Shown: one piece after another, positions 12,765 to 25,721 of the stretch
How positions within the stretch are numbered: the first letter of the stretch is position 1
Layout of the letters: every line of letters starts with the position of its first letter
DNA from: Sclerodactyla briareus
Lineage: Eukaryota; Echinodermata; Holothuroidea; Dendrochirotida; Sclerodactylidae
Length of the DNA: 64,000 nucleotides
Direction: 5' to 3'
Assembly (NCBI GenBank): GCA_026419785.1
Contig: JAODTK010001111.1
Span: 372,001-436,000 of the forward strand
Position numbers and translations under genes: made by a program
Notes under the pieces: generated by a model
The model's input: only the letters and a program-made list of their open reading frames with translations
Database searches by the model: none
Told to the model about the DNA's origin: nothing

Positions 12765-12985
12765 AGCCATCAGAATCCACCGACGCGGAGGCACTCCTCT
12801 ATAGAAGTGTGCTATTAGGCAAAACTTGGGTGGCAATGAACTGATAAATGTAATCTCAATAAAATGAATTGTCGTTTAGCAGATCGTTTGACGGCTGACC
12901 ATTCTTGTATGGCTAGCGGGGGAACATCGTTGACGCAACGGCAGATGGAACACGTTCGACTGTGAAATTTCATGACGTCTAAATT
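12765..12985 (+). repeat. Dispersed repeat family, copy 2
   Basis: Matches copy 1 (1625-1830) and, in reverse complement, 45950-46175 and 54640-54815. Landmarks are CATCAGAATCCACC near the start, TCTCAATAAAATGAA, GACGGCTGACC, and GGCAGATGGAACACGTTCGA near the end. Of the two plus-strand copies this is the closer match to the minus-strand pair, sharing CATCAGAATG/CCACC and GGCAGATGGAA. Confidence 0.6.
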
Positions 12986-14596
12986 AAATTTTCCACTCCC
13001 GGGGCTGCCATATCGCCGAGGTAATGAAACGCCTGATGTCCTATGTATGCAGAGACTGAAACACTTCTGTGATGGATTATAAAAAGCTACAACATCTCTC
13101 TATGTGCATATACTATGAGCAAATTTCAAAACATTCCATTCAATTCGGTTTATTTGCTAGCAAATGAAGGCGTTGGTCAGAAACTCAAACTGATGCTATT
13201 CATCCTAATTTTGCAAGATTTAACATCCGTTCGATGAAATCATTTTGTGTGATTTGCAGCGCTTCAGGTTGGTCTTGACTGTGGCGCCGTTTCAGTACGA
13301 TAATACTATAGCCAGCTCACTGAAAGAAAGAGCTGCCTCTCGCGGAACACTTAAAAAAAATTGTTTTAAAGTTTATACATATAACGTGAGCATATGTATA
13401 TACACACACTTTCATGGGGTTTATAAGCTATTTTGAAACGACTGACCTTTCAAACCTATTTTCTCTTCTTCTTCGTATGTTTCTCTTTTTCTCGACCGGC
13501 AGGCAAGCTGTGATGAGGAGGGCTACATACAGACATAATCTTGCGTTCATGGACACCCTGTACGCAGTGTCACTGTCACTGGTGCGCCTAGCAACTACCG
13601 ACAAATAAATCGCCGAGACGTCTTCGCAGATCTACTCTTGCTACGACCACTGTAGGGTTACGGGAACGATTCCCAATTCTCGAGCTCGACCTCTGGGTGA
13701 ACACTGCAAACAGCTCCCGTGGCGGTCAAGAGATGAATTGCTAATGAATTTAATATTTGCTTCACCTCGGCTGATTTTCAGCCACATGAACATTAGTCAC
13801 CATGACGATTGCTGCCATGTATCATGTGAACCTTCTAGGTCAGCTGCTAGGTACTATTTGACGAATGTTGTTATGATTTGAACCTGGGCTGTACAAACCT
13901 CCATAGCAACATGGTGCGACTTTCGGGGCAATGATGATTTAGTGTTATTTAAAACTACCTATTGTCGCTTGTGCGTCATCAAATTTGTGACTAAATGTCG
14001 ATATGGAATGTCCGCATTAATTGTTCTAGGAAATGATCCTACCCATGTATGCGACGCACGTTCTGCTCCCGTTATGGAGCATCCGTCAGCAGTGTGTTCC
14101 TAAACGTATCGCGTATCTAAAATAAATCGATATACCAGGGAACATTTATTATACGAGAATTTACAGACAAGGTAAATAACCCATGGAGATGACAGTTCAA
14201 AATATAATGAGCGCGTTCGAACTTCACCAGAATTGAGTGGATCAAATGACTCAAATAAATAGGCATCATCACACTCAGTTATGGCCCTGGGAGATGAATC
14301 CCTGTCGGAACAATTTCATGAGGAGGGATGGCCTGGATCATAGTATGTTTATAATCCTATTCGCCATCATTGTATAGCATTACTTGAAGTAGGATCAATA
14401 CAAACTTGTTCTCGAATGCATTTGATTGTTCACGAGAATCAAAGTATTTTAATGAAAGTTTGGCGTAGGTGTGACAATAAAGGTAAAATGTTGGAAAAGT
14501 TGATAATGGTCCTCGCAAAATGACATATCTTTGACGAAAACATCAAAATGATAGATGATTTCACACTACCAATACCGGTGAGAGATCATTAGGATC
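12986..14596. other. No recognisable feature
   Basis: No gene or repeat recognised. Confidence 0.4.
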
Positions 14597-14742
14597 AACT
14601 TGGATCAATGCATGATATCTCGACAGGATCGTCTAGCTTATGGACCAGATAATGTGGATTAGAGAGAAAATTAGAGAGATAATTTGAATGAACTTAGATC
14701 AATGCATGATATCTCGACAGGATGATCTAGCTTACAGACCAT
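14597..14742 (+). repeat. 52-bp direct repeat, offset 94 bp
   Basis: 14597-14648 and 14691-14742 are nearly identical (AACTTGGATCAATGCATGAT versus AACTTAGATCAATGCATGAT, then ATCTCGACAGGAT and CTAGCTTA). About 42 bp of AG-rich spacer separates them. Confidence 0.85.
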
Positions 14743-17700
14743 AACGAAGAAGTTTTGATACTTTCACTGTCACAGACAGATGGTATCTGCATATTGACGA
14801 ATTTATTTTGTGATGGGATATTGAAGCGCCTGTCAAACGACCGATGTAGAACATGGCTGATGCAGTGTCAGTTGCAAACACTGAGCAACAAGTTCTTTCC
14901 AGAGATAATAAATCAGATTCATTAATATACCAGGATATCAAAGCAGTCACATGTATAATCGATTTAAAGCCTAAAAAACACTTCCACCACCCCTAACACT
15001 TCCCGCGGACAAACGATTAGAAACACTATAATATGGACAAATTATTTGACATATATCTGCTCTGAGAGCCACCTTTCATTACTCGATCACAGAAACCTCG
15101 AAACTTGCAGCAGGCTACAAGGTTTAACGAGCATGTTTCTGAGACAGCGTGACGTAACCCTAAAAAAAGGGGGCATAGGCGCATGCGCGACCTCAACTGC
15201 CATCAGAAGTGTGAACAAGTTTTTCCCGAACAGGTAAAGAATTTATGCAACGTACAGAATTACCCTTTTATGAATGCCTGCTTTGAGGAGAGCTATTGTC
15301 TTAAACATCTAGTACGATGTTGAACTCGGTTGGCGAACACCAGTCATTGTAGGGTAGGCTGAAAACACACTGTCGCTCGTAAAAGCTATAATAACGTGCA
15401 ACGGGTTTATGAGTACTCGTATATCGCGTGCACAGTGCTTATTCAAGTTACGTTTTATTGCTGACTGGGCTAAATTTGGTCTAGGATAAATATATTTTCT
15501 GATCATCTATTGCGAAAGTGTGGGTTTGTGTCGCCGCAGTGGTATTCCGTTAACGAATCAGACACGTGTATGTGAAACTAATATAGGCTAGGCCTAGGCT
15601 TGGTTGTATAAAACTTTCAAAAATATATTGTATGCATTCTACTCCTCAAATGTACAATGCTCTGGATAATATACAACATCAGCATGACAATTGTTCCTTA
15701 CATTGGAATTCTGGTAATACAACGGTTTCGCACTTGCGATGAATACAAGTTCCGTTATTCTGTATCATCTCTTCAATTCCACAACTGCAATTGACTAAAA
15801 GCTCACATTATCGTATAATTGTTTGGGCAATGACTAGCGCATAATAGGTTACCATGTTTGAGTGGTGATACCTCATGTCATACTATCGTATGGTGTTGTT
15901 AGATTATTATCGTGAATTATCTATGAATTCAAAATAATATTAACGCTCAAACTGTATGAAATCTCCAGTATTACATGCTAGAGTAACCGAACTCATGAAT
16001 TATGATCTGAACTTTGAAGCTACGGAAATAATTTCACGCTAACGAGGGAAGGTAATTGAATTTTATTGATTGAATACGCATTGCGACACCCTGATAAAAC
16101 AGACCTTCCGTAAATACCAAAATTGATCTTCAAAATGAGTAGCATCTGTTAGGTTTGTGGGGTTTCCTAATTTTTTCCACGGTTCGGATGACAGCTATGA
16201 ACACCAAAACCTCGATTCGTAAGCAAGGAGAAAACGGAATGAATCAGGTGTGTGATTCCATTTCCGAGAGTACAAAACGGCCATATATCACATCGCCGTT
16301 ACTCTAAACTGAATTCTAAAATGAGCTCCTAGAGACAGTGAGTAGACAGATCAAGTTTACATTGTATTTTCTACACATTCCCAGTTAAAGGTAAGCATGT
16401 TAGGTTATTCGAATCCGGGTCGTTCATTGTTCTACTCGCATGAGGGTAAATGTGAGAATCAGACCTCGGAATTATAATAGTTGCGACAATTGCTTCCAGC
16501 AGTGGTTCCCAACCAAGTCGGCAAATCAAGTAGGAAGCTGGTTGTAACTGCAGCGAGCCTCCTTGAAGTTGATCGTGGAACGTTGTTGCTGAATAATTAC
16601 CTGGAATTCGAGTTACACGACAACATTGTGAGTACTTGAGGGTAATAGATTGATTGCGTTGAGAAAGTCTAATCGATATACATGGGTGTGGTTCACTGTA
16701 CTCCCTGCCTACCACCGAGGCTACGACGTCAGTATCTTCAAACTCAATACTATAGTCAAACTAAAAGTACTATTGGAGAAGAAAAAGCACGGCGTTTATC
16801 CGAGTTTTTCTCCTAACTAGGCTATATAGCGAATAATAATCCCCTTCCACGGCCTCAACATGTTAATTCATTGATGGTGTCCTCAAATCGGCTCGGGTAA
16901 CTAATGTGAATCTACGAAACTTGACTCCATGCGTAAAGGTTGAAGATCAGCCGGGAATTATTGGAAGATCACGAAGAGGTAACAGTGATGCGTATGCCAT
17001 GTTAGCATTGATGTAACGATGTTAAATCACAGAACCTTGAACGATCAGTTAGCAACGTTGAAAACAAATATAGAATAACATTGTCAATGTTTGCTAACAT
17101 TGTTTGTTTGATAGATATTCAATTATGTACCAGGAATTATTCTAAACAAATTAGGCATAAAATCTTCGATTGAGCATGTTGTGTCTCCGGTTGCCAAATA
17201 GTAAGAAACATTGCGGTATTACTGGCAGCCTATCTCATTATCTACATCAGTCATAACTAAACCAGATATGATGACCCAAAATTTTTACAAAAATAATAAT
17301 TCTGGAAATCACGAAGGAGATTAGCACACTCGAGTTTTCATAGAGAGGGCAAGGAAACCACAAAATGGCACTACGAAGCTCTTGTTGGTTAAAAAGACAC
17401 AACTCGAATACGCAGGACATACATGGTGCTAGAAGAACCCATGAGTTTAATGCCAATTAGAACGAGCTGCTATTTCACATAGCTGTTAATTTGGTCGGTC
17501 ATGTTAACCAGTGCATGGGGCCAGAAGCGATAATGCTACCGGCAGATAATAAGACACGTTCAGACTGTACATATTTATGACGGGTTAAATTAAATCTTGG
17601 GCTCTCTATAGGCTAATATTCTCCTGGACGAGGACCAGTCTGCAGTCTTCCGTCGTTCGCCGTTCTTAGATAATTTCGTAGCTTGATTCAGTACCACTGG

Positions 17701-18070
17701 AGTCAATTGTTACCTCAGGATTAACCCTTGAAATATTCTTGTTGATCAAGTAAGTGACCCAATTCGATCAGGCATAATCATCAGGTTAGGGATTTGGCTG
17801 GCAAATCTAGTCTTCGTGTAGTTTTAAGTGTGGAGGTGAGCCCTGTGATGGACCCTTCCCCCGTTTCTCACCCATTACTACACTCTTACCCCCTCCTCTC
17901 CATCTCTCCACTTTACTCCCAACTCTCGCAATCTCTTTTGTATTATATCAACGCCACTAGAAGCTGCAAAAGCAGCGGTCAATCTGTTTTAAATTCTGCA
18001 AATAACGCTTAGAGATTAAAAAAAAGTGTGGTTTTTCAAGGTATGAGAATCTCACACTTTCATTTCCGTC
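14743..18070. other. Unassigned non-coding DNA
   Basis: No gene recognised. The only item of note is an isolated CAGTGGTTCCCAACC at 16500-16514, which resembles a hAT transposon terminus, without a partner. A minus-strand frame at 16371-16715 (114 residues) crosses it and has no known domain. Confidence 0.4.
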
Positions 18071-18074
18071 GTTG

Positions 18075-19757
18075 AGTGTTATTCGTTTCTTAAAACGAAC
18101 CAAACACAAAAAACCGGGATGCCCGGTGGTGGCGCTCTGATGGTGACTCTCGATAGCATTTAAATGAGGTGTAAAACAGGCGAACGAAAAATATTTCAAT
18201 ACGATTCTAGGTTGGGTTTCTTGTCCGTGGACGACTGGTAAACGATTCTGCATCAAACCGGTGGTACAGTTAAAAGAATGGGATTAGGACGAGGAGCGTC
18301 AACACCATCTACTCGTGGAACTGGAAGCCACAGACCGTGTACATTGGGTAATGACGACTGTTAGGACCGAATGAAAATGTGTCATCAATTCTATCATTAG
18401 ACATGCTGCCAATTGTCACCCGTTAGTGTGATTTTGGGTCGCGGTCACCCATTTAAAATGAAACCCGAGGCCTTTGTAAGTGGTGATGGAAACAGGATGG
18501 GATAGCAGAAGCATTTGGTGCACAACAACTAACACACGCTGAAGTGTTGATATTTGATACTCTACACTGACTGATACAGACGAGATCATTGGCAGGAAAA
18601 GGATGCCGGGAAATGTGAAACATCCATACAACATTCAAGATGATACTCTGGTTAAGGTTCTTCGACATATGCCCGAAGTGGAATTTCCCGGGGCGCAGTG
18701 AGAGAGATCTAATGTCCGCCCACAGCGTGCAGTGACACATTTATGGAACTACAGAGTGGAAGGCTAAATCGTTAGAAAATGATGAGACTAATGGAAAGGA
18801 AAGTACTACTTAACTGAGTAAGGGGATCTTAGCGGTCATATTCTCGGATTGAATCCTCTAGAAGCGTTTATATTTAGGCAGCTCAATAGTACTTTGTCTT
18901 GCATGCCGATTACCTATCTATAAAGAGTAGAAATGTCATCTATGGATCAAATGCATATACCGCTTCTCGAATCCACAGGCAAATTTGCTCTCCACATGAG
19001 TCGACGGTTTTCGTTCAAGGACATATAAAAATCACAGGAATACAGCTTCTTTAGCTCATATCAGATGGTCTTGGGAAACGGAGTACTCGAAGTCTATGCA
19101 GGAGACTCGTCCGACAAGCCACAAAACGAAAAAAGAGTTCAATTACTGTTGCGAATAGGACTTCATATAGTTCTTGCAAAACGTTTCATACCACCCTCTG
19201 CACCAACTCGGAATGAATACGGCAGGGAAATGTATTCTTTAGCTCAGTAGCCAGTGAAAGTGAAACATTTTGACGCTATTCAGACTTCCCACACATGTCC
19301 ACCCATTCACATAATAGGAAATGCGTGTCAGAGTAGTTATCTCCATCTAATTCTGACCTACCGTTACTATGGGTTACGGTGGCATGTCGCCGATGAATAT
19401 GCATAGATGGCTACCAAAGTTTCACTGGCGATTCTCGATTCGTTGAACAGTTATCGCTACCGTCGAGGAATGGCACACGAGTTGTGACGTGAGAGTATAT
19501 TCGTTGTTGTTCCGGTTTGAAGTTTGTCGGTGGGGTAATCAGGACCCTCTAATCCAAAAGTAGAGCGGCCATCTTAAAAAACATTATTACTCGTCTCAAC
19601 AGGGACGGTTTCGCGAACCCACAGCCTCTAGCTGACGCGTGAAAGTTCATGCTTTATTTAACGCACTATTGATACCAGATGCGCAAGTGAATACCATTTC
19701 TTGTGCGCACTCAATTTCTGAAACGTAACCAGACGTCCACGTCCTGAATGGACATAA
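18075..19757 (+). repeat. 1.7-kb direct repeat, copy 1
   Basis: Runs from about the CCAAACACAAAAAACC-like stretch to ACGTCCACGTCCTGAA and is repeated in the same orientation at about 20895-22582, offset roughly 2.82 kb. Landmarks shared in order include CGGGATGCCCGG, CTCGATAGCATTTAAATGAG, GAGATCATTGGCAGGAAAAG, TTTATATTTAGGCAGCTCAA and CGCCGATGAATATGCATAG. The copies differ by substitutions and many 1-2 base indels. No transposon domain is visible. A minus-strand frame around 18453-18740 shares a short FPANDLVCISQ-containing stretch with copy 2 but is open differently. I cannot assign a function. Confidence 0.85.
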
Positions 19758-20200
19758 CTGTGTAATTCTAACCCTGCAAACACAACGGGCAGCTGTTTTT
19801 GAACTCTTTGTATCCGCGATAATTTGGTTATGGAAGCCCCCCAGGCAGTAGAAATTTCCGTAGTCAAGTCGACTCGTAATTACGGCATGTTTAAGTTTCT
19901 CAGTTGCTGGCTATCAAGATATTTACTGAGTTGCCCCAGCAGGGGTCTAATATGAACTCATAGACTTGCTATCATACTGATTGGTGATCCATAGTTAAGT
20001 GGAGTGTCAATGTAACACACCAAGATTTGCTGACAACAGACTAGCCTGTATGACTTTGGACCCGACAGAATGGAAATTTGGGTCGGGAGAAATGACTCAC
20101 AAGCCTTACTACGCAAACAATCCACCTCGTTTTTTCGTCATGAGCTTTAGATATTATTGGCCATCCAGGATCTAACTTCCTTGATACACGACTCTACCGG
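19758..20200. other. Spacer, no recognisable feature
   Basis: Single-copy DNA between the end of the first 1.7-kb repeat and the LINE remnant. Confidence 0.4.
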
Positions 20201-20890
20201 TTAACGCTGCAATGAAGGTCTCGGTGTCAAGGCTAGATCGATTGGTGTATCGCCAGCCTCTACCATGTGGTTAAGGCTGTGTGATTTAATGAGTTTTCCC
20301 CAAAACGACGACGTGTACATACAGAAGAAGGCAGGACCCAAAATTGACCCTGGGGGTACACCATAATGACGGTCATCAATACTAAATTTGTTTTGGGACA
20401 CCTTAATGAACTGAGACCGATTCGTCAGATAGGATCTGAACCAACCTAAGCCGGTTCCCACAGATGCCAAACTCCGCTTCCAATGTTAGGACCAGATTCA
20501 TGGTCTACCGTCTCGAATGGCTGCTGAAAGATCTAGTAGTAACAAGCAGCCACATTGTTTGTTATCAATAGAAAAGAGGATATCACTTTGTAACCTAAGC
20601 AGAGCAGATTCAGTACTGAACCCAGGGCGATATCAGACTAAAAGGGGTCGAAACGATTAGTACTTACAATTGGGGAACGACCTAATTGAGAACGGCCCTT
20701 TCAATGACCATTTTTTTTTTTTTTTTTGTTTTTGGGTGTTTTTTTTTGATAGATGTAAGTTAGAAATTTGTCTGTCCTTACTCAAATCATTAACCTCCAA
20801 ATTTGACTTTTTGAGGACAGGAGTTACAACAGCCTGCTTGCGATTTCAGGGACAATGCCGCTTACAAGTGATTTATTCACAACTGAGTGT
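20201..20890 (-). pseudogene. LINE reverse transcriptase remnant (CR1/L2-like)
   Basis: Minus strand, reading downward, gives SLVSGIVPEIA and VVTPVLKKSNLEVNDLSKDR (the pre-RT segment of CR1-like LINEs), then STESALLRLQSDILFSIDN, then LLLLDLSAA (RT motif A; one frameshift before the ETVDHE-like stretch). A frame at 20201-20470 follows with GLGWFRSYLTNRSQFIKVSQ, YGVPPGSILGPAFFCMYTS and EAGDTPIDL where Y-A-D-D-T-Q is expected. The domain order is complete across this stretch, but there are frameshifts, a T/C-rich insertion near 20711-20747 and loss of the YADD catalytic pair. It is therefore a dead 5-prime- and 3-prime-truncated copy. It occupies the spacer between the two 1.7-kb direct repeats and ends almost where the second begins. 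Confidence 0.85.
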
Positions 20891-20894
20891 AATC

Positions 20895-22582
20895 GAGTGT
20901 TGTATTCTTTTCTTCCAACGAAGCCAACACAAAAACCGGGATGCCCGGGTGGCGCTCTGCTGGTGACTCTCGATAGCATTTAAATGAGGTGTAAAACAGC
21001 GAAAAAATATTTCAATACGATTCTAGTTTGGTTTTCTTGTCCGTGGACTACTGGTAATAACGAATATCTGCATCAACCGCGGTGGTACAGTAAAAACTGG
21101 ATTAGGACGAGGAGGCGTCAACACCATCTACTCGTGGAATTGCAGCCTACAGACCGTTACATTTGGGTATGACGACTGTTTAGGACCGAATTGAAAATGT
21201 GTCATCAATTCTATCATTCGACATGCTGCCAATGGTCCACCCGTAGTGGATTTTGGTCGGGTCACCTTTAAAATGAAACCCAGTGCCTTTTGAGTGGTGA
21301 TGGAACCAGTATGGATAGCAAAGCAGTCTGGGTGCACACGAACTGAAACACACCTGTATGTTTCATATTGATACTCTACTAACAACCACTGACTGATACA
21401 GACGAGATCATTGGCAGGAAAAGGAATGCGGAAAGTGTGAAAACATTCACTAACATTCAAGATGAATACTCTGTTAATGCTTCCGACATATCCGAATTTG
21501 GATATTTCCCGGGGAACGCAGTGAGAGAGATCTAATGATCCGCCCCCAGCGTTCATAACACATTTATGGAACTACAGAGTGGAAGGCTAAATCCGTAGAA
21601 ATATGAAAAATGATGAGACTACGGAAAGTAATAATTCAATGAGTGTCAGGGGACTACGGTCAAGTCTCGGATGAATCCTTAGAATTGCGGTTTATATTTA
21701 GGCAGCTCAATAGTACTTTGTCTTGCAGGCCGAGATTACTATCTATACCAGAGTAGAAAGTGTCATCTATGGATCCAAATGCAATATACCGCTTATCGAA
21801 TCAAGGCAGGCAAATTTGCTATCACATGAGTCGAGGTTTCGTTCACAGGACATATAAATTATAACAGAAGACAGCTTCTATTAGCTCATATTATGATGGT
21901 CTGGGAACGGAGAAGTACGGGCGAAGTCTATGCAGGGAGAGGAGACTAGTCGAAATTAGCACAAAAGAAAAAAGTTCATATACTTCTTGCGAATATAGAC
22001 TAATATATATTTCTTTGAAAAAAGTATCCATACCACCCTTTGCCCAACTGGAAATATTCGGTAGGAAATGTATATCTTTAAGCTCAGTAGCCGTGAAGGA
22101 ACCATTCTGACGAATATCAAGCTATCTCCACACATGTTCACTCATTAACATATAGGAATGGGTGTCAGGTTAGTTATCGCCATTAATCTGACCCTAACCA
22201 TACTATTGTTTACGGTGCATGTCGCCGATGAATATGCATAGATGGATCCAAAGTTTCACTGGCGATCTCGATTCGGGGAAACAGGTTATCGTACCGTCGA
22301 GGAATTGGCACGAGGGTGACGGTGAGAGTATATCGTTGTTTTCCGGGAGTGAAGTTTTGTCGGTGGGTTATCAAACTTCATCACCAAAGTAGAGCGCCAT
22401 CTTAAAAAAAACCAGTATACTCTGTCTAAACAGGGATGTGCGGGAAAAACAGCTCATCGATGCTGACGCGTTTGAAAGTTCATGCTTAACGCACTATTGA
22501 TACCAGATGCGCAAGTGAACGGACCTTTCTGTGCTGCACTCAATTCTGAAACGTAACCAAACGTCCACGTCCTGAAGGACCA
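20895..22582 (+). repeat. 1.7-kb direct repeat, copy 2
   Basis: Head-to-tail partner of 18075-19757, with the same landmarks in the same order. It carries the longest open frame in the pair (21128-21556 on the minus strand, 142 residues), which is interrupted in copy 1. That frame has no known domain; the only stretch clearly alike in both is PFPANDLVCISQ. The retained similarity may reflect recent duplication, not coding constraint. Confidence 0.85.
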
Positions 22583-24335
22583 TATTACCATAGAGAGAGC
22601 TATTCGATTGATACGGTCAACATGCTCGTATTCTCAGATTAGAGAGGCGGATTTACGGATTAATTTTTATGAAACAGAGGCATGGGGGCCCCATATTTTC
22701 CACGAGTACTACGTGCCATTGAAGAACTTATCGGACACCTCTGAAGCCACTTTGGCATGTGCTCCTGGTTGTAACGTATGTGCGATATTATCTTCAAGTT
22801 GAGAAAAGTACTTTTCAGACATATCCAGAAAGTGAACACATTGTTATTTATGGTGTGTTTCATTATTATTGATATAATGTGAACGAAAGCAACTTGCGTA
22901 ACAGTTGGGGATACGTCATCATTGCCTAATAATGAGACTGGGATTCATAGTGTTAGGCTAGAATTCCATCGTTGGGTATGCGTGTCTGGTACGCATGCGC
23001 AAACCACACTGAATAGGCAAAAAAGTACATGTACCAATGTGAATACGGACGAATATCCCTGCGAATGAATCAAATGGAATATCTTTCTCACAAATGAGCG
23101 ACAATATGCATGGGCTGCTGCATTTCTATAGTCATTCGTATGAACTTATAGTGCGTTCTTTTCTGAAACGAACATTACTTTTGGAAATATGTGATTCTCA
23201 CATCCATCTCGATATGCATAGCCTCATGATCCCCAGCTTGTGATTCGGGGTTGTACATGGTCAAACCCAAAAAGTTAAAAAAACATACATACGAATCAAC
23301 ATGAGAATGAGTCAATGTCAATTTTCGCAAGAAGAGACAAAATCATTCGCTCGTGACAGAAATCATCGAGAAACGCTAAACGCCTATATAAAACAAGCCT
23401 GAGAGAGTAAAGGTCTTTCTATAAAATAAAATAAAAAAAACTTGAAAACAAATGTCTCATTCTAGCGTCGCAGCCAAGAACGTTAACATATAAGATATAA
23501 AGATCCATATCAGCATTACATCAGTTTTATTCGAGCTTCTGATAGATAAACATCCTCTGTTAGCATGCCTCGGAAGTATAAGGTCTGACGCCAGCCTATA
23601 ATTCTGATTCGATGAGCCCGGAGAGTGAATAAAAAGGTATTGCCAAACTCGCGGCAAGGGATACATCTCGTCTGATGGTTCAGTAATCCCAGCATACATG
23701 TCATATAAATGTGGAACCTCAGATCAGCAGATATTTCCTGATTTAGACGTTGTTAACATAATCATGGTAATCCGATAGTCCCCGCTATGTTACTATCACT
23801 GTTTAAATTTGTTTGTAGTGTCTCTCGGCAACTTGTATTTAAACCGTTCAGTATTCTCTAGTGGTCAATGAACGAAACGGGCAGTTTGACAGTTAGGAGA
23901 AACGATTGCCCCTCCGTTGCTCTATTTGTTTAACACGGTTCCTGGCATCTCTAGAAGCGGACTTGACCGTGACTCTGAATTAATTCATGCCGTGCACTTT
24001 TCAAGTCATGTTCCGGATCACTGGCCCCATTCACCATAAACAGGACGACCATGTTGTCTGTTTGAGGTCTCTCGCTTTTGTAAAATGGGAACAGCTACAC
24101 ACTTGCCTGCGGTAAAAAAAAAAAATCGACGGGGCATTCCACTCCTGAATATGTATGAGCTGTGTCTCGTATCTTTTTATGAATCGGCTAGGTCGGCTAG
24201 TGAGGTCAACGTTGGCGAAGACACCGAACGGTATTGTTGAACTAGAATGAACGGAATTGTACTAACTTATAGTCATCATTCAAACATTATCGAACTGAAC
24301 TCATGAGCTCGAATCATCAAGAAAACTGCTAGTAG
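22583..24335. other. Unassigned non-coding DNA
   Basis: No gene or repeat recognised apart from short A runs near 23430 and 24115. Confidence 0.4.
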
Positions 24336-24440
24336 CTTCCGAATATGAACGATTAAAGAACGAACATGAACGATTATATAATAAGTATGGTTATAGAACG
24401 AATATGAACGATATAGAACGATCTAACGATGATTAACGTA
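24336..24440 (+). repeat. Degenerate tandem repeat, GAACGAATATGAACGAT-like
   Basis: Repeated variants of GAACGAATATGAACGAT occur in about 100 bp (for example CGAATATGAACGATTA, CGAACATGAACGATTA, CGAATATGAACGATAT, AGAACGATCTAACGAT). Period and copy number are irregular. Confidence 0.65.
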
Positions 24441-25366
24441 TGAGTGAACTTGTTAGAAAAATCGAACGCAAAACATTTGAACAGGAAAGTAATAATGAAG
24501 TGTAGTCTCGGTTTGAATGAACCCATGAATATTAGACGCAAACTGAACAAGATATTACATTGCAAACAATATGAATTATATATGAGCATGATTTTATAGG
24601 GCATGCCCAATTCGAATAATTCTGATACTATAGGGCCTAGATTTCCTGACAAGTAGGACAAAATGACAAATTATTCTCTATACTTTGTGTGATGCGAATC
24701 ACTTTAATATTAAGTTGTAGTATATAACTTCTCATTGGAAATAATGTGCAGGGGAAGGAGTCATTCCGTTTTGCGTTTTTCAAGTTATTCTGTGTCGCTA
24801 TCCCCTAGTCTTGTGTAGGAATTTGTGCGAGACAACCGGGACTTCCACGACACTTCCAAACCTTACCAATCAGGTCAATAGGGATGATTCGCTTGATATC
24901 GGTAACAATCTCGAATGCTACTGATTTTTTCAAACCATTCGTATCAGCGAGAGCTCGGACTGAGGATGATTTATTAAAATATAATTACAACTTATTCCAC
25001 GGCAGCATGATTATACAGTATATGCTCATATTGATGATTATTGGACACAGGGGATGTTACATCCTGTGTTTATCTTCCAATATTCAGCCGTAAACGATCC
25101 CACTCGTCAATCCTTGACATCATCGCAATTCATCATGGCGACGGAGCACCCCTCTTTATATGCCAACTCAACAGCGAGATTCTCGAATGTGGCAACATAA
25201 TGGGGAGAGAGAATCGAAGGACCATAATAGTTTATTCCTCTTCGGGGGCTTGTAAGTACCTAAATGTTATATTTGTAAGTGGATGAAGCTCTTCACATGA
25301 CATATACACAAGGCTGAGTGGCAAGACCGTATAAGGGTAGTAGTGCAACCGGCCCTCACCGTGAGA
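24441..25366. other. No recognisable feature
   Basis: AT-rich, no gene or repeat seen. Confidence 0.4.
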
Positions 25367-25367
25367 T

Positions 25368-25719
25368 CTGCATCTATACTTGAACAATGCTAGTTATATT
25401 GTTGATCACTATCCCCCTCCAGAGATCAATTCGATACATTCCGCCATGGCCACTGATGGTACCCACTAAGGAAGTAGCGAGGGAGCTACTATTTGTATAG
25501 TTAATTGAGGAGAGTAAAAGTTAAGTGACAACCTGTAGTGACAATTTGAAAATATTGACCCCGAGAGGCGGGAAGGTCGGAAATCTGAAGTGCTGAAAAG
25601 CTCATGGCTCCACCGGGATTCAAACCGCGGACCTCTTGCTTCCGTGAAGCGCCCTGCAATTGCGCTATAAGCCAAAATGGTGGTCTTGAACCCGAGGGAA
25701 CATAGAATTTTTCACGTTT
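25368..25719 (-). repeat. tRNA-derived SINE-like unit 1 of a tandem dimer
   Basis: A unit of about 350 bp that is repeated next door (25722-26040). Its minus strand begins with a 68-nt tRNA-like head at 25673-25606. This has a GGCT start, TAGCGCAATTGCAGGGCGC as D arm and A box, GGTTTGAATCCC as T loop and B box, and a GGAGCC end that partly pairs with the start. The tail of the unit, in minus sense, is AT-rich DNA with a conserved GATCTCT / CCATGGCGGAA region. Such composite structure is typical of tRNA-derived SINEs. Acceptor pairing is incomplete (about 4 of 7 base pairs), so I do not call it a functional tRNA gene. Confidence 0.7.
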
Positions 25720-25721
25720 GT

